Positions 1-9,076 of a stretch of DNA of 64,000 nt are shown here, one piece after another. Within the stretch, counting starts at the first letter, position 1, and every line of letters begins with the position of its first letter. The translations under genes and the position numbers were made by a program. The DNA comes from Lactiplantibacillus songbeiensis. Its GTDB lineage: Bacteria; Bacillota; Bacilli; Lactobacillales; Lactobacillaceae. The notes under the pieces are model-generated. The model had not been told where the DNA came from, did no database searches, and saw only the letters and a program-made list of their open reading frames with translations. The stretch is taken from contig NZ_BJDL01000023.1 in the NCBI RefSeq assembly GCF_005405125.1, forward strand, positions 1-64,000, in the 5' to 3' direction.

Positions 1-69
1 CTGAACGACTTATCACCAGTAGTGTTCGAACAACAAACTGTTAAATTATAAGTTCCAACTTTTGGGGTA

Positions 70-391
70 CGCCTCAAAATCGGTCTTCAAAGCTGGCCTT
101 GGCCTAAGTCCGAACAGACCACTCGCACTAAGGGCTGAGCATTTTAGAATCCAACCTCTCGGCTAAATAACTGAACTTTAAATAATCAATTATTAATTTT
201 TTGATTCCCATTAGTTAACGTCGGGCGGCCCAGCATTGGCTCAGTGGTGTCGTTTATCTTAGTCGGTGATTTTCCGACTTAGATAAAGTCCGGCTTTCGA
301 GACCGCACTTCGGCTCGAAACCGTGGCCACCACGTTCCAGCCGATTCTGGGCCAACCAGCGTGACAATTTAAATCAACTAGCACCAAACGT
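70..391 (+). repeat. Structured intergenic repeat, copy A
   Basis: This is one copy of the element that recurs at least eleven times in the window. The core at 223-353 has a closing stem (CCCAGCATTGGCT against AGCCGATTCTGGG, imperfect), an inner GTGGTG/CACCAC stem, and two hairpins (TTATCTTAGTCGG with CCGACTTAGATAA; TTTCGAG with CTCGAAA). The right arm ends in CACCAAACGT at 391, as in copy H. The left arm resembles copy F but its end is not recognisable. No coding potential is evident. Confidence 0.85.
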
Positions 392-509
392 GATAATTAA
401 TTTCATCAATCACTAACAACGAGAATAGCTTACTTACTGTCAAACACAACACTAAATCAAAAATTAGCTTGCTTTAACCAAACCATCGTCCAAGAACCAA
501 CCTAACGCA

Positions 510-646
510 GGGCGAACTGAATTGATGCTCAGTGGTGTCGTTTATCTTAGCTGGTGATTTTCCAGCTTAGATAAAGCCCGGCTTGTGAGACCGCCCTATG
601 GCTCGAAAACGTGGCCACCACGTTCCAGCGTCAATTCAGTTCGCCC
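510..646 (+). repeat. Structured intergenic repeat, copy B (core only, recoded closing stem)
   Basis: The core has the usual inner GTGGTG/CACCAC stem and first hairpin, but its closing stem differs from all other copies: GGGCGAACTGAATTGATGCT at 510-529 pairs with the segment ending at 646 over 20 positions with one G-T wobble. The first hairpin has switched to GCTGG/CCAGC, still paired. The second hairpin (TTGTGAG against CTCGAAA) has lost pairing. The outer inverted arms are absent. Confidence 0.8.
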
Positions 647-716
647 GAAGTGACACCCCTCAACCTAACCACAATTCAGTATTAAAGCTGACTTAACGAA
701 CAACTGCACAAGGAAC

Positions 717-754
717 AAAAAGGCCTGAGACGAATGGTCTCAGGCCTCAAAAAA
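717..754 (-). terminator. Intrinsic terminator of pplA
   Basis: On the minus strand GAGGCCTGAGACC and its complement form a stem of about 12 bp followed by a T-run, 20-60 nt after the pplA stop codon. Confidence 0.9.
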
Positions 755-775
755 TGTTTTTAACTAAATTTAATG

Positions 776-1702
776 CTATTCAGCAAAGACCATGTTGTCG
801 ATTGAGATAGTCTTGGTGTCGCCGTTTTGAGCAGCGTTTTGTAGTTGTTCAGCATACAATACGAAGGTATTGGATGATTCAGTTGCACCAGTAACGACGT
901 CAACCTTAGTTGGGTCACTGCTCTTAACCAATGACTTGTTCAAAGCTGGTTGATAAGTCTTAGGGTTAGTCTTTGAAATCTTCTTCATTTGCTTGTTGTA
1001 AGCAGCATCGTCAACTTTTGACTTGCCCTTCTTGTTAACTTGGTCAAAGGCTGACTTGGTGATCTTGTTGTTCTTAACAGTGATTGAGAAAGTATCACGG
1101 TAGCCATGTGAGTAGTTCTTTTCAGCTAACTTGTAAGTACCATCTTTCATCTTAGCGCCATTGTTAATCTTGATTGTAGCGGTGTCACCCTTTTGAGCGG
1201 CTTGGACTAATTGTTGGGCGTAGTTTTGGAACGTCTTTGATGATTCAGTAGCCCCTGAAACGACATCAATAGTTGAAACGTTCCCAGTAGCAGCAGCACC
1301 TTCCAAAGCCTTGTTTAACTTAGGTTGGTAAGTCTTAGGGTTAGTGCCAGAAACCTTCTTCATCTGCTTGTTGTAAGCAGTGTCGTCGACTTTTGACTTG
1401 CCCTTCTTGTTAACTTGGTTGTAATCTGACTTCGTAATCTTACCCTTACTATTAACGGTAATACTGAATTCAGCCTTGTAACCATGTGAATAGTTTTGTT
1501 CAGCGAGTTTATAAGTACCCGCTTTCATTTTGCTACCAGCAGTAAGTTTAGCTACCTTAGTTGTCTTCGCTGAAGATGATGATGAACTCTTCTTTGAGGA
1601 TGATGATGAACTAGAACTTGATGAACTGCTCCCACAACCTGCTAATGCTAATGCGGAAATGGCAACAACTGATGCACCTGTAATAACTGACTTAAACTTC
1701 AT
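776..1702 (-). CDS. pplA: Extracellular flavin-binding lipoprotein PplA
   Basis: PplA carries electrons from the membrane to outside acceptors in the FLEET pathway. The 308-residue protein has a type II signal peptide with lipobox ALAGC (acylated Cys23), then a Ser-rich, Lys-containing tether to about residue 50, then two near-identical FMN-binding-type repeats (about 55-180 and 182-305). Each repeat holds an ApbE flavinylation motif of the form DxxS/TGAT: DVVSGAT (146-152) and DVVTGAT (268-274), so two covalent FMNs are expected, on Thr152 and Thr274. The ribosome site AGGAGTGGG precedes the ATG. It is divergent from ndh2, the electron donor of the same pathway. The flavin transferase apbE is not in this window. 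Confidence 0.93.
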   Translation of the reverse strand: MKFKSVITGASVVAISALALAGCGSSSSSSSSSSSSKKSSSSSSAKTTKVAKLTAGSKMKAGTYKLAEQNYSHGYKAEFSITVNSKGKITKSDYNQVNKKGKSKVDDTAYNKQMKKVSGTNPKTYQPKLNKALEGAAATGNVSTIDVVSGATESSKTFQNYAQQLVQAAQKGDTATIKINNGAKMKDGTYKLAEKNYSHGYRDTFSITVKNNKITKSAFDQVNKKGKSKVDDAAYNKQMKKISKTNPKTYQPALNKSLVKSSDPTKVDVVTGATESSNTFVLYAEQLQNAAQNGDTKTISIDNMVFAE

Positions 1703-1743
1703 AATATCCCACTCCTAACCTTTTTGTATGAAAATTCACATTA

Positions 1744-1772
1744 ATCTTAACGTTTATTCCCAAGATAGTCAA
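1744..1772 (-). promoter_or_regulatory. Promoter of pplA
   Basis: TTGACT (1767-1772) and TAAGAT (1744-1749) on the minus strand are separated by 17 bp, about 45 bp before the start codon. Confidence 0.6.
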
Positions 1773-1906
1773 TCCTATTTTATAAAAATAATCGTATTCA
1801 CAGTATACACCGCCCATATTGGTGGCGCTTTATTTATCGAAAGCCTAACTGGCCGGACAGTGCTTCAATATAATGTGATTTATTATGCATTCTAATCAAT
1901 AATTCA

Positions 1907-1935
1907 TAGACAAACGCTTCCATTACTTATATAAT
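1907..1935 (+). promoter_or_regulatory. Promoter of ndh2-eetAB-dmkB
   Basis: TAGACA (1907-1912) and TATAAT (1930-1935) are separated by 17 bp. The start codon follows 54 bp after the -10 box. Confidence 0.7.
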
Positions 1936-1989
1936 TGTTAGTGGAATTATTATTTTTTAACATTATTTATTCAAGGGAGTTGTTACGCA

Positions 1990-3897
1990 ATGGCAAAGAA
2001 AAACGTTGTCGTTGTCGGCGCGGGTTTTGCTGGGGTTTACGCGACTAAGAAATTAGCCAAGCACTTTAAAAAGAATCCTGACGTTGAAATCACGTTAATT
2101 GACCGGCACTCGTACTTCACGTACATGACTGAATTACATGAAGTGGCGACGGAACGGGTTGAACCAGAGCATATTCAATATGATCTGCAACGACTATTTT
2201 CACGACGCAAGAATGTTCGTTTAGTAACCGATACCGTTAAGAGCATCGACAAAGACAAACAAACAGTTGTGACCGAAAATGGGAGCTACCAATATGATCA
2301 ATTACTAATCAGCCTTGGTGGTGAATCCAATGATTTCGGGACACCGGGGGTCAAGGAACACGGGTTTGAACTCTGGTCCTTTGAACAAGCAATGAATTTG
2401 CGGGCCCACTTGGCCGCAGTTATTCGTCGCGGGGCGGCTGAACTTGATCCAGCCAAACGTAAAGCGATGTTGACCTTCACTGTTTGTGGGTCTGGGTTTA
2501 CCGGTTCTGAATTAATCGGTGAATTAATCGAATATCGTGACGTTTTAGCACGTGATAACAAGTTGGATCCAAGCGAGATCACCTTACAATTGGTCGAAGC
2601 AGCACCAACTATTATCAACATGTTAAATCGGACGCAAGCTGGTAAAGCTGAAAAGTATATGAAGAAACATGGCGTTGATATCTTAACCAACTCCATGATT
2701 ACTGAAGTCTTTGAAGACCACGTTACCTTAAAGGGTAAGGATCCGATTCCAACTTATACGTTGATTTGGACTGCTGGGGTTCGTGCCAACAGTGTCGTTA
2801 AAAACTTTAATATGGAAACTAACCCCCGTGGTGGCCGCTTAGTTGCTAATGAATTCATGCAAGCTAAAGATGCTAAAAACGTCTTCTTAGCTGGGGATTC
2901 AATGAGCTATCAAGAACCAGGTCAACCACGGCCAGTCCCACAAATCGTCCAAGGTGCCGAAGAAACCGCAGCGACGGCGGTTCAAGGGATTATCAAGAAT
3001 ATTGATAACACGGATACTGAAATCAAACCATTCAAGGGTGCTTATCAAGCTTCCGTTGATTCAATTGGTTCCAAGTATGCGGTTGCGCAAGTCTTAGATA
3101 ACTGGAACGTTTCTGGCTTTATCGCCGTCTTATTAAAGCATGCGATTAACTGGTTATATTACGTTCAGATTTTCTCTGGCTATTACTTGTTCCAGTACTT
3201 CATGCACGAATTCTTCCGGACACGCAACCGTCGGAATGTCTTCCGCGGTTGGACTTCTCGAATGGGGAACGTCTTGTGGAGTGTGCCACTACGCTTCTTC
3301 TATGGGGCCATGTGGTTATGGGATTGCTGGACAAAGGTTCAAGGTTCCGAATCCTGGTTCACCGATAAGTTAAGATTACCATTTAGCTGGATTCAAGTTG
3401 CTGCCACGAGTGGTGCGAGCCAAGCTGCCACTAAAGCAACGAGTGGTGCCAGTGAAGCTGCCGGTGCTGCGACTAAAGCCACTAAAGGTGTCTTCAGTTT
3501 ATCTTACATGTATGGTAAGGACCCATTGATGGTCTTTGAAAAATCACCACATTGGTTCGAATCAGTCACGAAGTTCTTTGTACCGAACTTGCAAACGGCC
3601 CTCTTCATGCAGAAGTTCATGACTTGTGTTGAAATTATCATTGCCTTATGTATCTTCTTTGGCCTCTTCTCATGGTTGGCTAACGCCATTACCATTGGTT
3701 TAGTTGCCGTCTTCTGCTTGTCAGGGATGTTCTACTGGGTCAACTTGTGGATGGTCTTTGCCGCCCTTGCCTTAATGAATGGTTCCGGCCGGACATTTGG
3801 TTTGGACTACTGGGTTGTTCCGTGGATGCAAAAGCACCTCGGTCACTGGTGGTATGGCAATGTCAGCTCCCATTACGATGCTGTCAAAACCCGCTAG
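1990..3897 (+). CDS. ndh2: Type II NADH dehydrogenase of the FLEET pathway, with C-terminal membrane domain
   Basis: Oxidises cytosolic NADH and passes electrons to membrane quinone (demethylmenaquinone type) for extracellular electron transfer. The N-terminal ~400 residues are a two-dinucleotide-fold flavoprotein: FAD motif VVVGAGFAG (7-15), NADH motif CGSGFTG near 166-172, and a third FAD motif FLAGDS near 300. At 635 residues it is about 200 longer than ordinary Ndh. The extra part holds hydrophobic segments (near 370-400, 540-575 and 580-605), as in the FLEET form, and an Ala/Ser/Thr/Lys-rich linker with repeated ATSGAS and ATKAT units at about 476-502. The site AAGGGAG precedes the ATG. 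First gene of an operon with eetA, eetB and dmkB. Confidence 0.93.
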   Translation: MAKKNVVVVGAGFAGVYATKKLAKHFKKNPDVEITLIDRHSYFTYMTELHEVATERVEPEHIQYDLQRLFSRRKNVRLVTDTVKSIDKDKQTVVTENGSYQYDQLLISLGGESNDFGTPGVKEHGFELWSFEQAMNLRAHLAAVIRRGAAELDPAKRKAMLTFTVCGSGFTGSELIGELIEYRDVLARDNKLDPSEITLQLVEAAPTIINMLNRTQAGKAEKYMKKHGVDILTNSMITEVFEDHVTLKGKDPIPTYTLIWTAGVRANSVVKNFNMETNPRGGRLVANEFMQAKDAKNVFLAGDSMSYQEPGQPRPVPQIVQGAEETAATAVQGIIKNIDNTDTEIKPFKGAYQASVDSIGSKYAVAQVLDNWNVSGFIAVLLKHAINWLYYVQIFSGYYLFQYFMHEFFRTRNRRNVFRGWTSRMGNVLWSVPLRFFYGAMWLWDCWTKVQGSESWFTDKLRLPFSWIQVAATSGASQAATKATSGASEAAGAATKATKGVFSLSYMYGKDPLMVFEKSPHWFESVTKFFVPNLQTALFMQKFMTCVEIIIALCIFFGLFSWLANAITIGLVAVFCLSGMFYWVNLWMVFAALALMNGSGRTFGLDYWVVPWMQKHLGHWWYGNVSSHYDAVKTR

Positions 3898-3927
3898 ATG
3901 CGTTATAATTAATTAAATAGTTTCCCG

Positions 3928-3964
3928 ATGGTTCAAGGGTAGCTTTTACCTTGGACCATTTTTT
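3928..3964 (+). terminator. Hairpin plus T-run between ndh2 and eetA
   Basis: ATGGTTCAAGG pairs imperfectly with CCTTGGACCAT and is followed by six T. It lies inside the operon, so it may be a partial terminator that lowers eetA-eetB-dmkB expression relative to ndh2, or it may mark a separate promoter for eetA. Confidence 0.65.
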
Positions 3965-3990
3965 ATTCAAAATAACTTGGAGGTGCAACG

Positions 3991-4485
3991 ATGAAACGAT
4001 TGCGAACATCATGGCAAGTCTTTAAACGGTATCGCGCGATGATTCGGCCGTTTGATATTGTCATTATTGTCATTTTAATTATTTTATCGTTTACGCCATT
4101 GGCCATCTTCTCTTATCAACAACGTCAACAAGCGGTTCACGATGCACAGGTCGCTAAGCAATCTGCCAAAAAGACTGGCCGACATCTGCTGACCGCGGTT
4201 GTTTCACATAACGGGACTGTTTTAAAACGCGTTAATATCACTAATTTAAAACAAACGGTTCATTATACGTACCGTGACAAACATGGTGACTATAATCGCG
4301 TCACGTTTGAACCGAAACGCGTGGCGATTACCAAGGCTAATTGTTCTGATCAAGTTTGTGTTCGGCGTGGTTGGATTCATAAACCCGGACAGACTATCGT
4401 TTGTTTGCCGCATAAACTTTTAATTGAAGTCAAGTCTAGCACGGGACATACGACCTCGGGCGGAAATGGACTGGTTACGGAGTGA
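3991..4485 (+). CDS. eetA: FLEET membrane protein EetA (NusG II domain)
   Basis: EetA is a FLEET accessory protein thought to work with EetB and PplA at the membrane surface. The 164-residue protein has one membrane segment (about 22-44) and an extracellular C-terminal NusG_II-type domain with the family signature of two spaced cysteines (CSDQVC, about 113-118) followed by PGQTIVCLPHKL. The site TTGGAGGTG precedes the ATG. eetB follows after 6 bp. Its exact biochemical role is not established in the family. Confidence 0.88.
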   Translation: MKRLRTSWQVFKRYRAMIRPFDIVIIVILIILSFTPLAIFSYQQRQQAVHDAQVAKQSAKKTGRHLLTAVVSHNGTVLKRVNITNLKQTVHYTYRDKHGDYNRVTFEPKRVAITKANCSDQVCVRRGWIHKPGQTIVCLPHKLLIEVKSSTGHTTSGGNGLVTE

Positions 4486-4491
4486 TGGCTA

Positions 4492-5061
4492 TTGAATAAT
4501 TCGTTTGAACACTCAAATCGGACTCATCGTAATATTTATATTGCCCTGCTAGTTGCTCAGGGGGTCATCATTGGCATCTTAGAGCGGATGATTCCCTTCC
4601 CGTTTGCTTTTGCACCCGGGGCTAAGCTCGGCCTGGCAAATCTGATTACGATTGTCGCCATTTTTACCTTGTCATTTCGCGATGTCATTACATTGACTTG
4701 GCTGCGCTTAATTCTGACAGCCCTCGTTGGTGGCACGTTATCCACTTTTATCTATAGCTTTGGCGGAGCGTTTTTAAGTTTATTTTCAATGATATTGGTT
4801 AAGCAACTGGGACCCAAACGTGTCAGCATTATTGGGATTTCAGCGACCGGGGGCGTGATGCATAACGTTGGTCAATTGTTAGTCGCTAGCTTTATTGCTC
4901 AGACATGGACGGTCATGCTCTACTTACCGATTCTCTCGATCATTGGGCTAGCGGCCGGGATTGCCCTGGGGATTGCCGCTAATTACCTATTTACCCACGT
5001 GACGATTCTAAGTTATCTACGTTTTAATCACGAACAAGTCCCCAGTAAAAAAAAGGAGTAA
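4492..5061 (+). CDS. eetB: FLEET membrane protein EetB (Gx transporter / heptaprenyl synthase component I family)
   Basis: A 189-residue integral membrane protein with five or six hydrophobic segments and the conserved N-terminal pattern ERMIPFPF...APGAKLGLAN. Databases often label this family 'heptaprenyl diphosphate synthase component I', although in FLEET loci it is EetB. The start is TTG with GGAG nine bases upstream, so translation may be modest. It is tightly packed between eetA and dmkB (6 bp on each side), which suggests translational coupling. Confidence 0.87.
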   Translation: MNNSFEHSNRTHRNIYIALLVAQGVIIGILERMIPFPFAFAPGAKLGLANLITIVAIFTLSFRDVITLTWLRLILTALVGGTLSTFIYSFGGAFLSLFSMILVKQLGPKRVSIIGISATGGVMHNVGQLLVASFIAQTWTVMLYLPILSIIGLAAGIALGIAANYLFTHVTILSYLRFNHEQVPSKKKE

Positions 5062-5067
5062 TTTTTC

Positions 5068-6057
5068 ATGCAAGCAACGCAATTACATCCGCTATGGCGT
5101 GATTATCCCGCCCTGCAGCCCGAGTTGCAGCAGGTCATGCAACTGATGGATGACAATATCAATATTTCTGACCCGGCCATCACCGCGGCCATTTTAGATA
5201 TGATTCACAGTGGCGGTAAACTGTTAAGACCTGCTTATTGCTTGTTATTCTCGCAATTCAAGCCGACTGACCGCCACCGGATGATTGCCCTCGCCGCTTC
5301 CTTAGAAACGCTGCACACAGCAACCTTGATCCATGATGACATCATTGACGATTCTAAGCTACGGCGTCATCAGGTCAGCATCCAGCAGCAGTTCGGTAAG
5401 GATGTTGCAGTCTATGCGGGTGACTACTTATTTGTGGTCGTCTTTAAGATCTTGTCACACTACTCCAGCAGTTTTCGGAGTATCCAATTGAATTCGGCCA
5501 ATATGGAAAAGATTTTAATTGGTGAAATTCACCAAAAAGATCGGCATTTTCATACCGAAATCACTTTAGCTGACTACCAAGAACAGATTCAAGGTAAGAC
5601 GGCTGAGTTATTCGCCTTAAGTTGTTTCTTAGGTGCTTATGAATCTGGTCAAAGCGAATTGTTCGCTAACCGGGCAAACAAAGCGGGGATGGCAATTGGG
5701 ATGGCCTTTCAAATCTTAGATGATATCTTAGATTATCAGGAAACCAGTCAAGAGATTGGTAAGCCAGTCTTAGAAGACCTCGCAGAAGGTGTCTACACGT
5801 CGCCACTAATCTATGCCTTACAGACAGACTATCGACAACAACTAATGTCCCTCTTGCGTAAACAAGGCCAAATAACCCTAGCCGAGCGACAACAAGTGCA
5901 ACGCTTAGTTATTGATGCTGGTGGTGTCATCAAAGCCAAACAACTGGCCAAGAAGTATACTAACACAGCGTTACGGACACTTAAGCATCTACCAGATGTT
6001 CCAGCGCGAGCGACCTTACTACAACTTACTCAACAACTCTTAGAACGTCATAATTAA
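5068..6057 (+). CDS. dmkB: Polyprenyl diphosphate synthase (DmkB)
   Basis: Makes the long polyprenyl diphosphate tail for demethylmenaquinone. The 329-residue protein carries both Asp-rich motifs of trans-prenyl synthases: HDDIIDD (first DDxxD) and LDDILDY (second), with GGKLLRP near residue 50 as substrate site. The site AAAGGAG precedes the ATG. Its place behind eetB is typical of FLEET loci. The prenyl transferase dmkA and the early menaquinone genes are not in the window; L. plantarum is known to need an outside quinone precursor. Confidence 0.92.
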   Translation: MQATQLHPLWRDYPALQPELQQVMQLMDDNINISDPAITAAILDMIHSGGKLLRPAYCLLFSQFKPTDRHRMIALAASLETLHTATLIHDDIIDDSKLRRHQVSIQQQFGKDVAVYAGDYLFVVVFKILSHYSSSFRSIQLNSANMEKILIGEIHQKDRHFHTEITLADYQEQIQGKTAELFALSCFLGAYESGQSELFANRANKAGMAIGMAFQILDDILDYQETSQEIGKPVLEDLAEGVYTSPLIYALQTDYRQQLMSLLRKQGQITLAERQQVQRLVIDAGGVIKAKQLAKKYTNTALRTLKHLPDVPARATLLQLTQQLLERHN

Positions 6058-6064
6058 ACGCAAC

Positions 6065-6113
6065 AAAAAAGCCTATCAATGAGCAGCACTCGCTGTTCAC
6101 TGATAGGCTTTTT
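6065..6113. terminator. Terminator after dmkB (possibly two-way)
   Basis: AAAAGCCTATCA and TGATAGGCTTTT form a 12-bp stem around a GC-containing loop with A/T tracts on both sides. It ends the FLEET operon on the plus strand and could also stop transcripts leaving rplQ on the minus strand, 170 bp away. Confidence 0.85.
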
Positions 6114-6280
6114 GTGTTAGTTGACCAACTTAACCAAGTCATAAAAAAATCACTTAAGACTGTGATGTGCCATCTATGTTCAACATAAATAACTTCCGAA
6201 CTAGACTTAGTCACCTTTTGCGGTAACCACCATCATAGCGTCCGTCAACCACAATCCCAGTGATCCGTAAAACAATTTAA

Positions 6281-6664
6281 TTAGTCAACGAGTTCCAAGA
6301 CAACCATTTGTGCACCGTCGCCACGACGAGGCATAGTCTTGTAAATTCGTGTATAACCACCATTGCGGTCAGCATATTGAGGACCTAAGTCACTAAATAG
6401 CTTTTGCAAAGCAGTTTGTACAGTTACGTTGTCGCCATCTTCCTTAACATCAGCAACGATGTCCCGCATAAATGCAGCAGCTTGACGACGAGCGTGTAAA
6501 TCGCCCTTCTTAGCCAAAGAAATCATCTTATCGGTCGTTGAGCGAACTTCCTTAGCGCGAGCTTCGGTGGTTTCGATGCGGCCGTTAACGATCAATGAAC
6601 TTGTCAAATCACGAAGTAAGGCACGACGTTGTGAACTTGTACGTTGTAATTTACGGTAACTCAT
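6281..6664 (-). CDS. rplQ: 50S ribosomal protein L17
   Basis: A 127-residue L17 with the family start [23 protein letters not shown] and the ending [24 protein letters not shown]. It sits on the 50S surface near the tunnel exit. It is the last gene of the ribosomal superoperon, 21 bp after rpoA, with a GGAGG site. Confidence 0.98.
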   Translation of the reverse strand: MSYRKLQRTSSQRRALLRDLTSSLIVNGRIETTEARAKEVRSTTDKMISLAKKGDLHARRQAAAFMRDIVADVKEDGDNVTVQTALQKLFSDLGPQYADRNGGYTRIYKTMPRRGDGAQMVVLELVD

Positions 6665-6685
6665 GAACGGATATCCTCCCTTGTA

Positions 6686-7630
6686 TTAGTCTTCTTTGCG
6701 TAATGATAACCCGAGGTCAGCTAATTTTGCTTTAACTTCTTCGAGGGACTTGCGTCCAAGGTTGCGAACCTTCATCATATCAGCTTCAGTCTTGTTAGTT
6801 AATTCTTGAACCGTGTTGATACCAGCACGTTTCAAACAATTATATGAACGAACGGAGAGATCTAACTCCTCAATCGTCATTTCTAACATTTTTTCCTTAT
6901 GCGTTTCTTCCTTCTCAACCATCACATCAGTGTTTTTAGCTTCATCAGTGAGGTTTACGAAGATGGAAAGGTGATCAGTCAGGATTTTGGCTGACAGACT
7001 AATGGCTTCACTCGGAGTGATTGAACCATTTGTCCAAACGTCTAAGGTTAACTTGTCAAAATCATCACGTTGACCAACCCGAGTGTTCTCTACTTGGTAG
7101 TTAACACGTTCAATTGGAGAATATAATGAATCAACAGGCAAAACGCCAATTGGCATATCATCTTCACGATGTTTGTTATCCTCAGCGGATACATAACCAC
7201 GACCAGTATTAGCAGTCATACGCATATGGAAGTGTGCACCATCTGCTACTGTACAAATTGCCAAGTCAGGATTCAAGACTTCAACATCCGCATCACCAAT
7301 AATATCACCGGCAGTAACGTTTGCTGGACCTTTGACATCGATTTCCAATGTCTTAGATTCGTCTGATTCTAGCTTAAGTGCGATCTTCTTCACATTCAAA
7401 ATGATCGCCGTAACATCTTCTGTCACGCCTTCGATCGTTGAGAATTCATGAAGCACACCATCAATTTGAATACTAGTAACAGCAGCGCCAGGTAAAGAAG
7501 AAAGAAGAATCCGACGAAGTGAATTCCCTAAAGTTGTACCATAACCGCGTTCAAGCGGTTCTACAACAAACTTACCATAGTTGTCGTTTTCATCAATTTT
7601 ATGAATGTTAGGTTTTTCAAATTCAATCAT
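6686..7630 (-). CDS. rpoA: RNA polymerase alpha subunit
   Basis: Alpha dimerises to start polymerase assembly and contacts promoter UP elements and activators. Of 314 residues, the first ~230 are the assembly domain ([20 protein letters not shown] motif), followed by an acidic linker with KEETHKEK and the C-terminal domain (about 245-314) with [19 protein letters not shown], the DNA-contacting helix-hairpin part. It is full length and sits in the conventional place between rpsK and rplQ. Confidence 0.99.
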   Translation of the reverse strand: MIEFEKPNIHKIDENDNYGKFVVEPLERGYGTTLGNSLRRILLSSLPGAAVTSIQIDGVLHEFSTIEGVTEDVTAIILNVKKIALKLESDESKTLEIDVKGPANVTAGDIIGDADVEVLNPDLAICTVADGAHFHMRMTANTGRGYVSAEDNKHREDDMPIGVLPVDSLYSPIERVNYQVENTRVGQRDDFDKLTLDVWTNGSITPSEAISLSAKILTDHLSIFVNLTDEAKNTDVMVEKEETHKEKMLEMTIEELDLSVRSYNCLKRAGINTVQELTNKTEADMMKVRNLGRKSLEEVKAKLADLGLSLRKED

Positions 7631-7716
7631 TCTTATCTTTTACCCCTTTCAAAACGCGTGGTGTTTAGTAGTTGTGCGTACAAAATGAAGTTTGCCCTCA
7701 AAATGAACGTCACAGA

Positions 7717-8106
7717 TTAAACACGACGGCGCTTTGGAGGACGAGACCCATTATGAGGAACTGGCGTAACATCGCGAATTGCACTAACTTCCAAACCAGT
7801 GGCTTGTAAAGCACGGATTGCAGCTTCACGACCGGAACCAGGACCTTTAACAGCGACTTCAACAGTCTTCATGCCATGTTCCATTGATGCCTTAGCAGCA
7901 GCTTCTGCGGCCATTTGAGCAGCAAAAGGTGTTGATTTACGACTACCCTTGAAACCTAATGAACCAGCTGATGACCAGGCAATCGCGTTACCTTGCATAT
8001 CAGTGATCATAACAAGTGTGTTGTTGAACGTTGAATGGATGTGAGCCACACCGGATTCAATGTTCTTTTTTACCCGACGACGACGGGTTGTCTTTCTAGT
8101 TGCCAT
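7717..8106 (-). CDS. rpsK: 30S ribosomal protein S11
   Basis: A 129-residue S11 with the family marks [18 protein letters not shown] and the C-terminal [11 protein letters not shown] tail. It lies on the 30S platform beside the E-site mRNA. A GGGAGG site precedes the ATG. Gap of 86 bp to rpoA. Confidence 0.98.
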   Translation of the reverse strand: MATRKTTRRRRVKKNIESGVAHIHSTFNNTLVMITDMQGNAIAWSSAGSLGFKGSRKSTPFAAQMAAEAAAKASMEHGMKTVEVAVKGPGSGREAAIRALQATGLEVSAIRDVTPVPHNGSRPPKRRRV

Positions 8107-8130
8107 AAAATTCGAGAACCTCCCTTTTTA

Positions 8131-8496
8131 TTATTTTTTACGTCCAGCGATGCTGACTTTTTTACCCTTACGAGTACGGGCATTGTTCTTCGTGTGTTGA
8201 CCACGAACGGGTAAACCACGACGATGACGCATACCACGATATGAGCCAATTTCTTGAAGTAACTTGATGTTCAAGCTAACTTCACGACGTAAGTCACCTT
8301 CAGTTTTGTAACCGTCAACGACGGCACGGATCTTATCTTCTTGTTCAGGAGTTAAGTCGCGTACACGAACGTCTTCTGAAACACCGGCTTCAGCAAGAAT
8401 CTTCTTTGCAGAAGTATTACCGATACCGAAAATGTAAGTCAAACCGATGACAATACGCTTGTCACGTGGTAAGTCAATTCCTTCAATACGAGCCAT
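8131..8496 (-). CDS. rpsM: 30S ribosomal protein S13
   Basis: A 121-residue S13 in the 30S head, contacting the P-site tRNA through its basic tail ([15 protein letters not shown]). It starts with [15 protein letters not shown] and contains the helix-hairpin [10 protein letters not shown]. Normal position between rpmJ and rpsK. Confidence 0.98.
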   Translation of the reverse strand: MARIEGIDLPRDKRIVIGLTYIFGIGNTSAKKILAEAGVSEDVRVRDLTPEQEDKIRAVVDGYKTEGDLRREVSLNIKLLQEIGSYRGMRHRRGLPVRGQHTKNNARTRKGKKVSIAGRKK

Positions 8497-8525
8497 TAAA
8501 ATTTCACCTCCGACTTTAAGTTAAA

Positions 8526-8645
8526 TTATTTACCTTGGCGTTGCTTATGCTTTGGATTAGCAGAGCAGATAATCATCACGCGGCCTTTACGACGAATAAC
8601 TTTACAGTGTTCGCACATAGGCTTTACAGATGGTCTTACTTTCAT
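8526..8645 (-). CDS. rpmJ: 50S ribosomal protein L36 (zinc-binding form)
   Basis: A 39-codon gene too short for usual ORF lists: it reads [15 protein letters not shown]... and ends ...KHKQRQGK. The zinc ligands C11, C14, C27 and H32 are all present, so this is the C+ (zinc) form. An AGGAGG site lies just before the ATG. It sits between infA and rpsM, its standard place. Confidence 0.97.
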   Translation of the reverse strand: MKVRPSVKPMCEHCKVIRRKGRVMIICSANPKHKQRQGK

Positions 8646-8680
8646 GAATATTTACCTCCTATAAGGTACGAAGCGTCGCC

Positions 8681-8899
8681 CTATTTGAAACGATAGGTAA
8701 TGCGACCCTTTGTTAAATCATAAGGTGACATTTCAACTGTAACCTTATCACCAGGCAGAATCCGAATGTAATGCATCCGAATCTTACCAGAAACGTGAGC
8801 TAAGATCTCAGCGCCGTTTTCAAGTTCAACCTTGAACATCGCGTTCGGCAATGTTTCTTTAATGGTGCCTTGAATTTCGATGACGTCTTCCTTTGCCAA
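8681..8899 (-). CDS. infA: Translation initiation factor IF-1
   Basis: A 72-residue OB-fold protein that occupies the 30S A site during initiation. It has the classic start [13 protein letters not shown] and the ending [15 protein letters not shown]. It lies in the spc part of the cluster between adk and rpmJ and has its own candidate promoter in the 177-bp gap upstream. Confidence 0.98.
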   Translation of the reverse strand: MAKEDVIEIQGTIKETLPNAMFKVELENGAEILAHVSGKIRMHYIRILPGDKVTVEMSPYDLTKGRITYRFK

Positions 8900-9020
8900 A
8901 TAGTGTCCCTCCTTATTGTATGGTTTCGTGCTACCACGATTTTGGTCCGCTTTTCGAACCAGTCGCTAATCATTTTTATGTTAAAAAAACATTAAATCAT
9001 TCAACGGCTAAACCTGAATA

Positions 9021-9049
9021 AGTTTATCACAACGCCCTCTGAAAAGCAA
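9021..9049 (-). promoter_or_regulatory. Candidate internal promoter before infA
   Basis: TTGCTT (9044-9049) and TAAACT (9021-9026) on the minus strand are 17 bp apart in the only sizeable gap of this part of the cluster. This would let infA-rpmJ-rpsM-rpsK-rpoA-rplQ be transcribed apart from the upstream ribosomal genes. Confidence 0.5.
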
Positions 9050-9076
9050 ATGACGCCGCTTTTAGACCCTTTTCGA

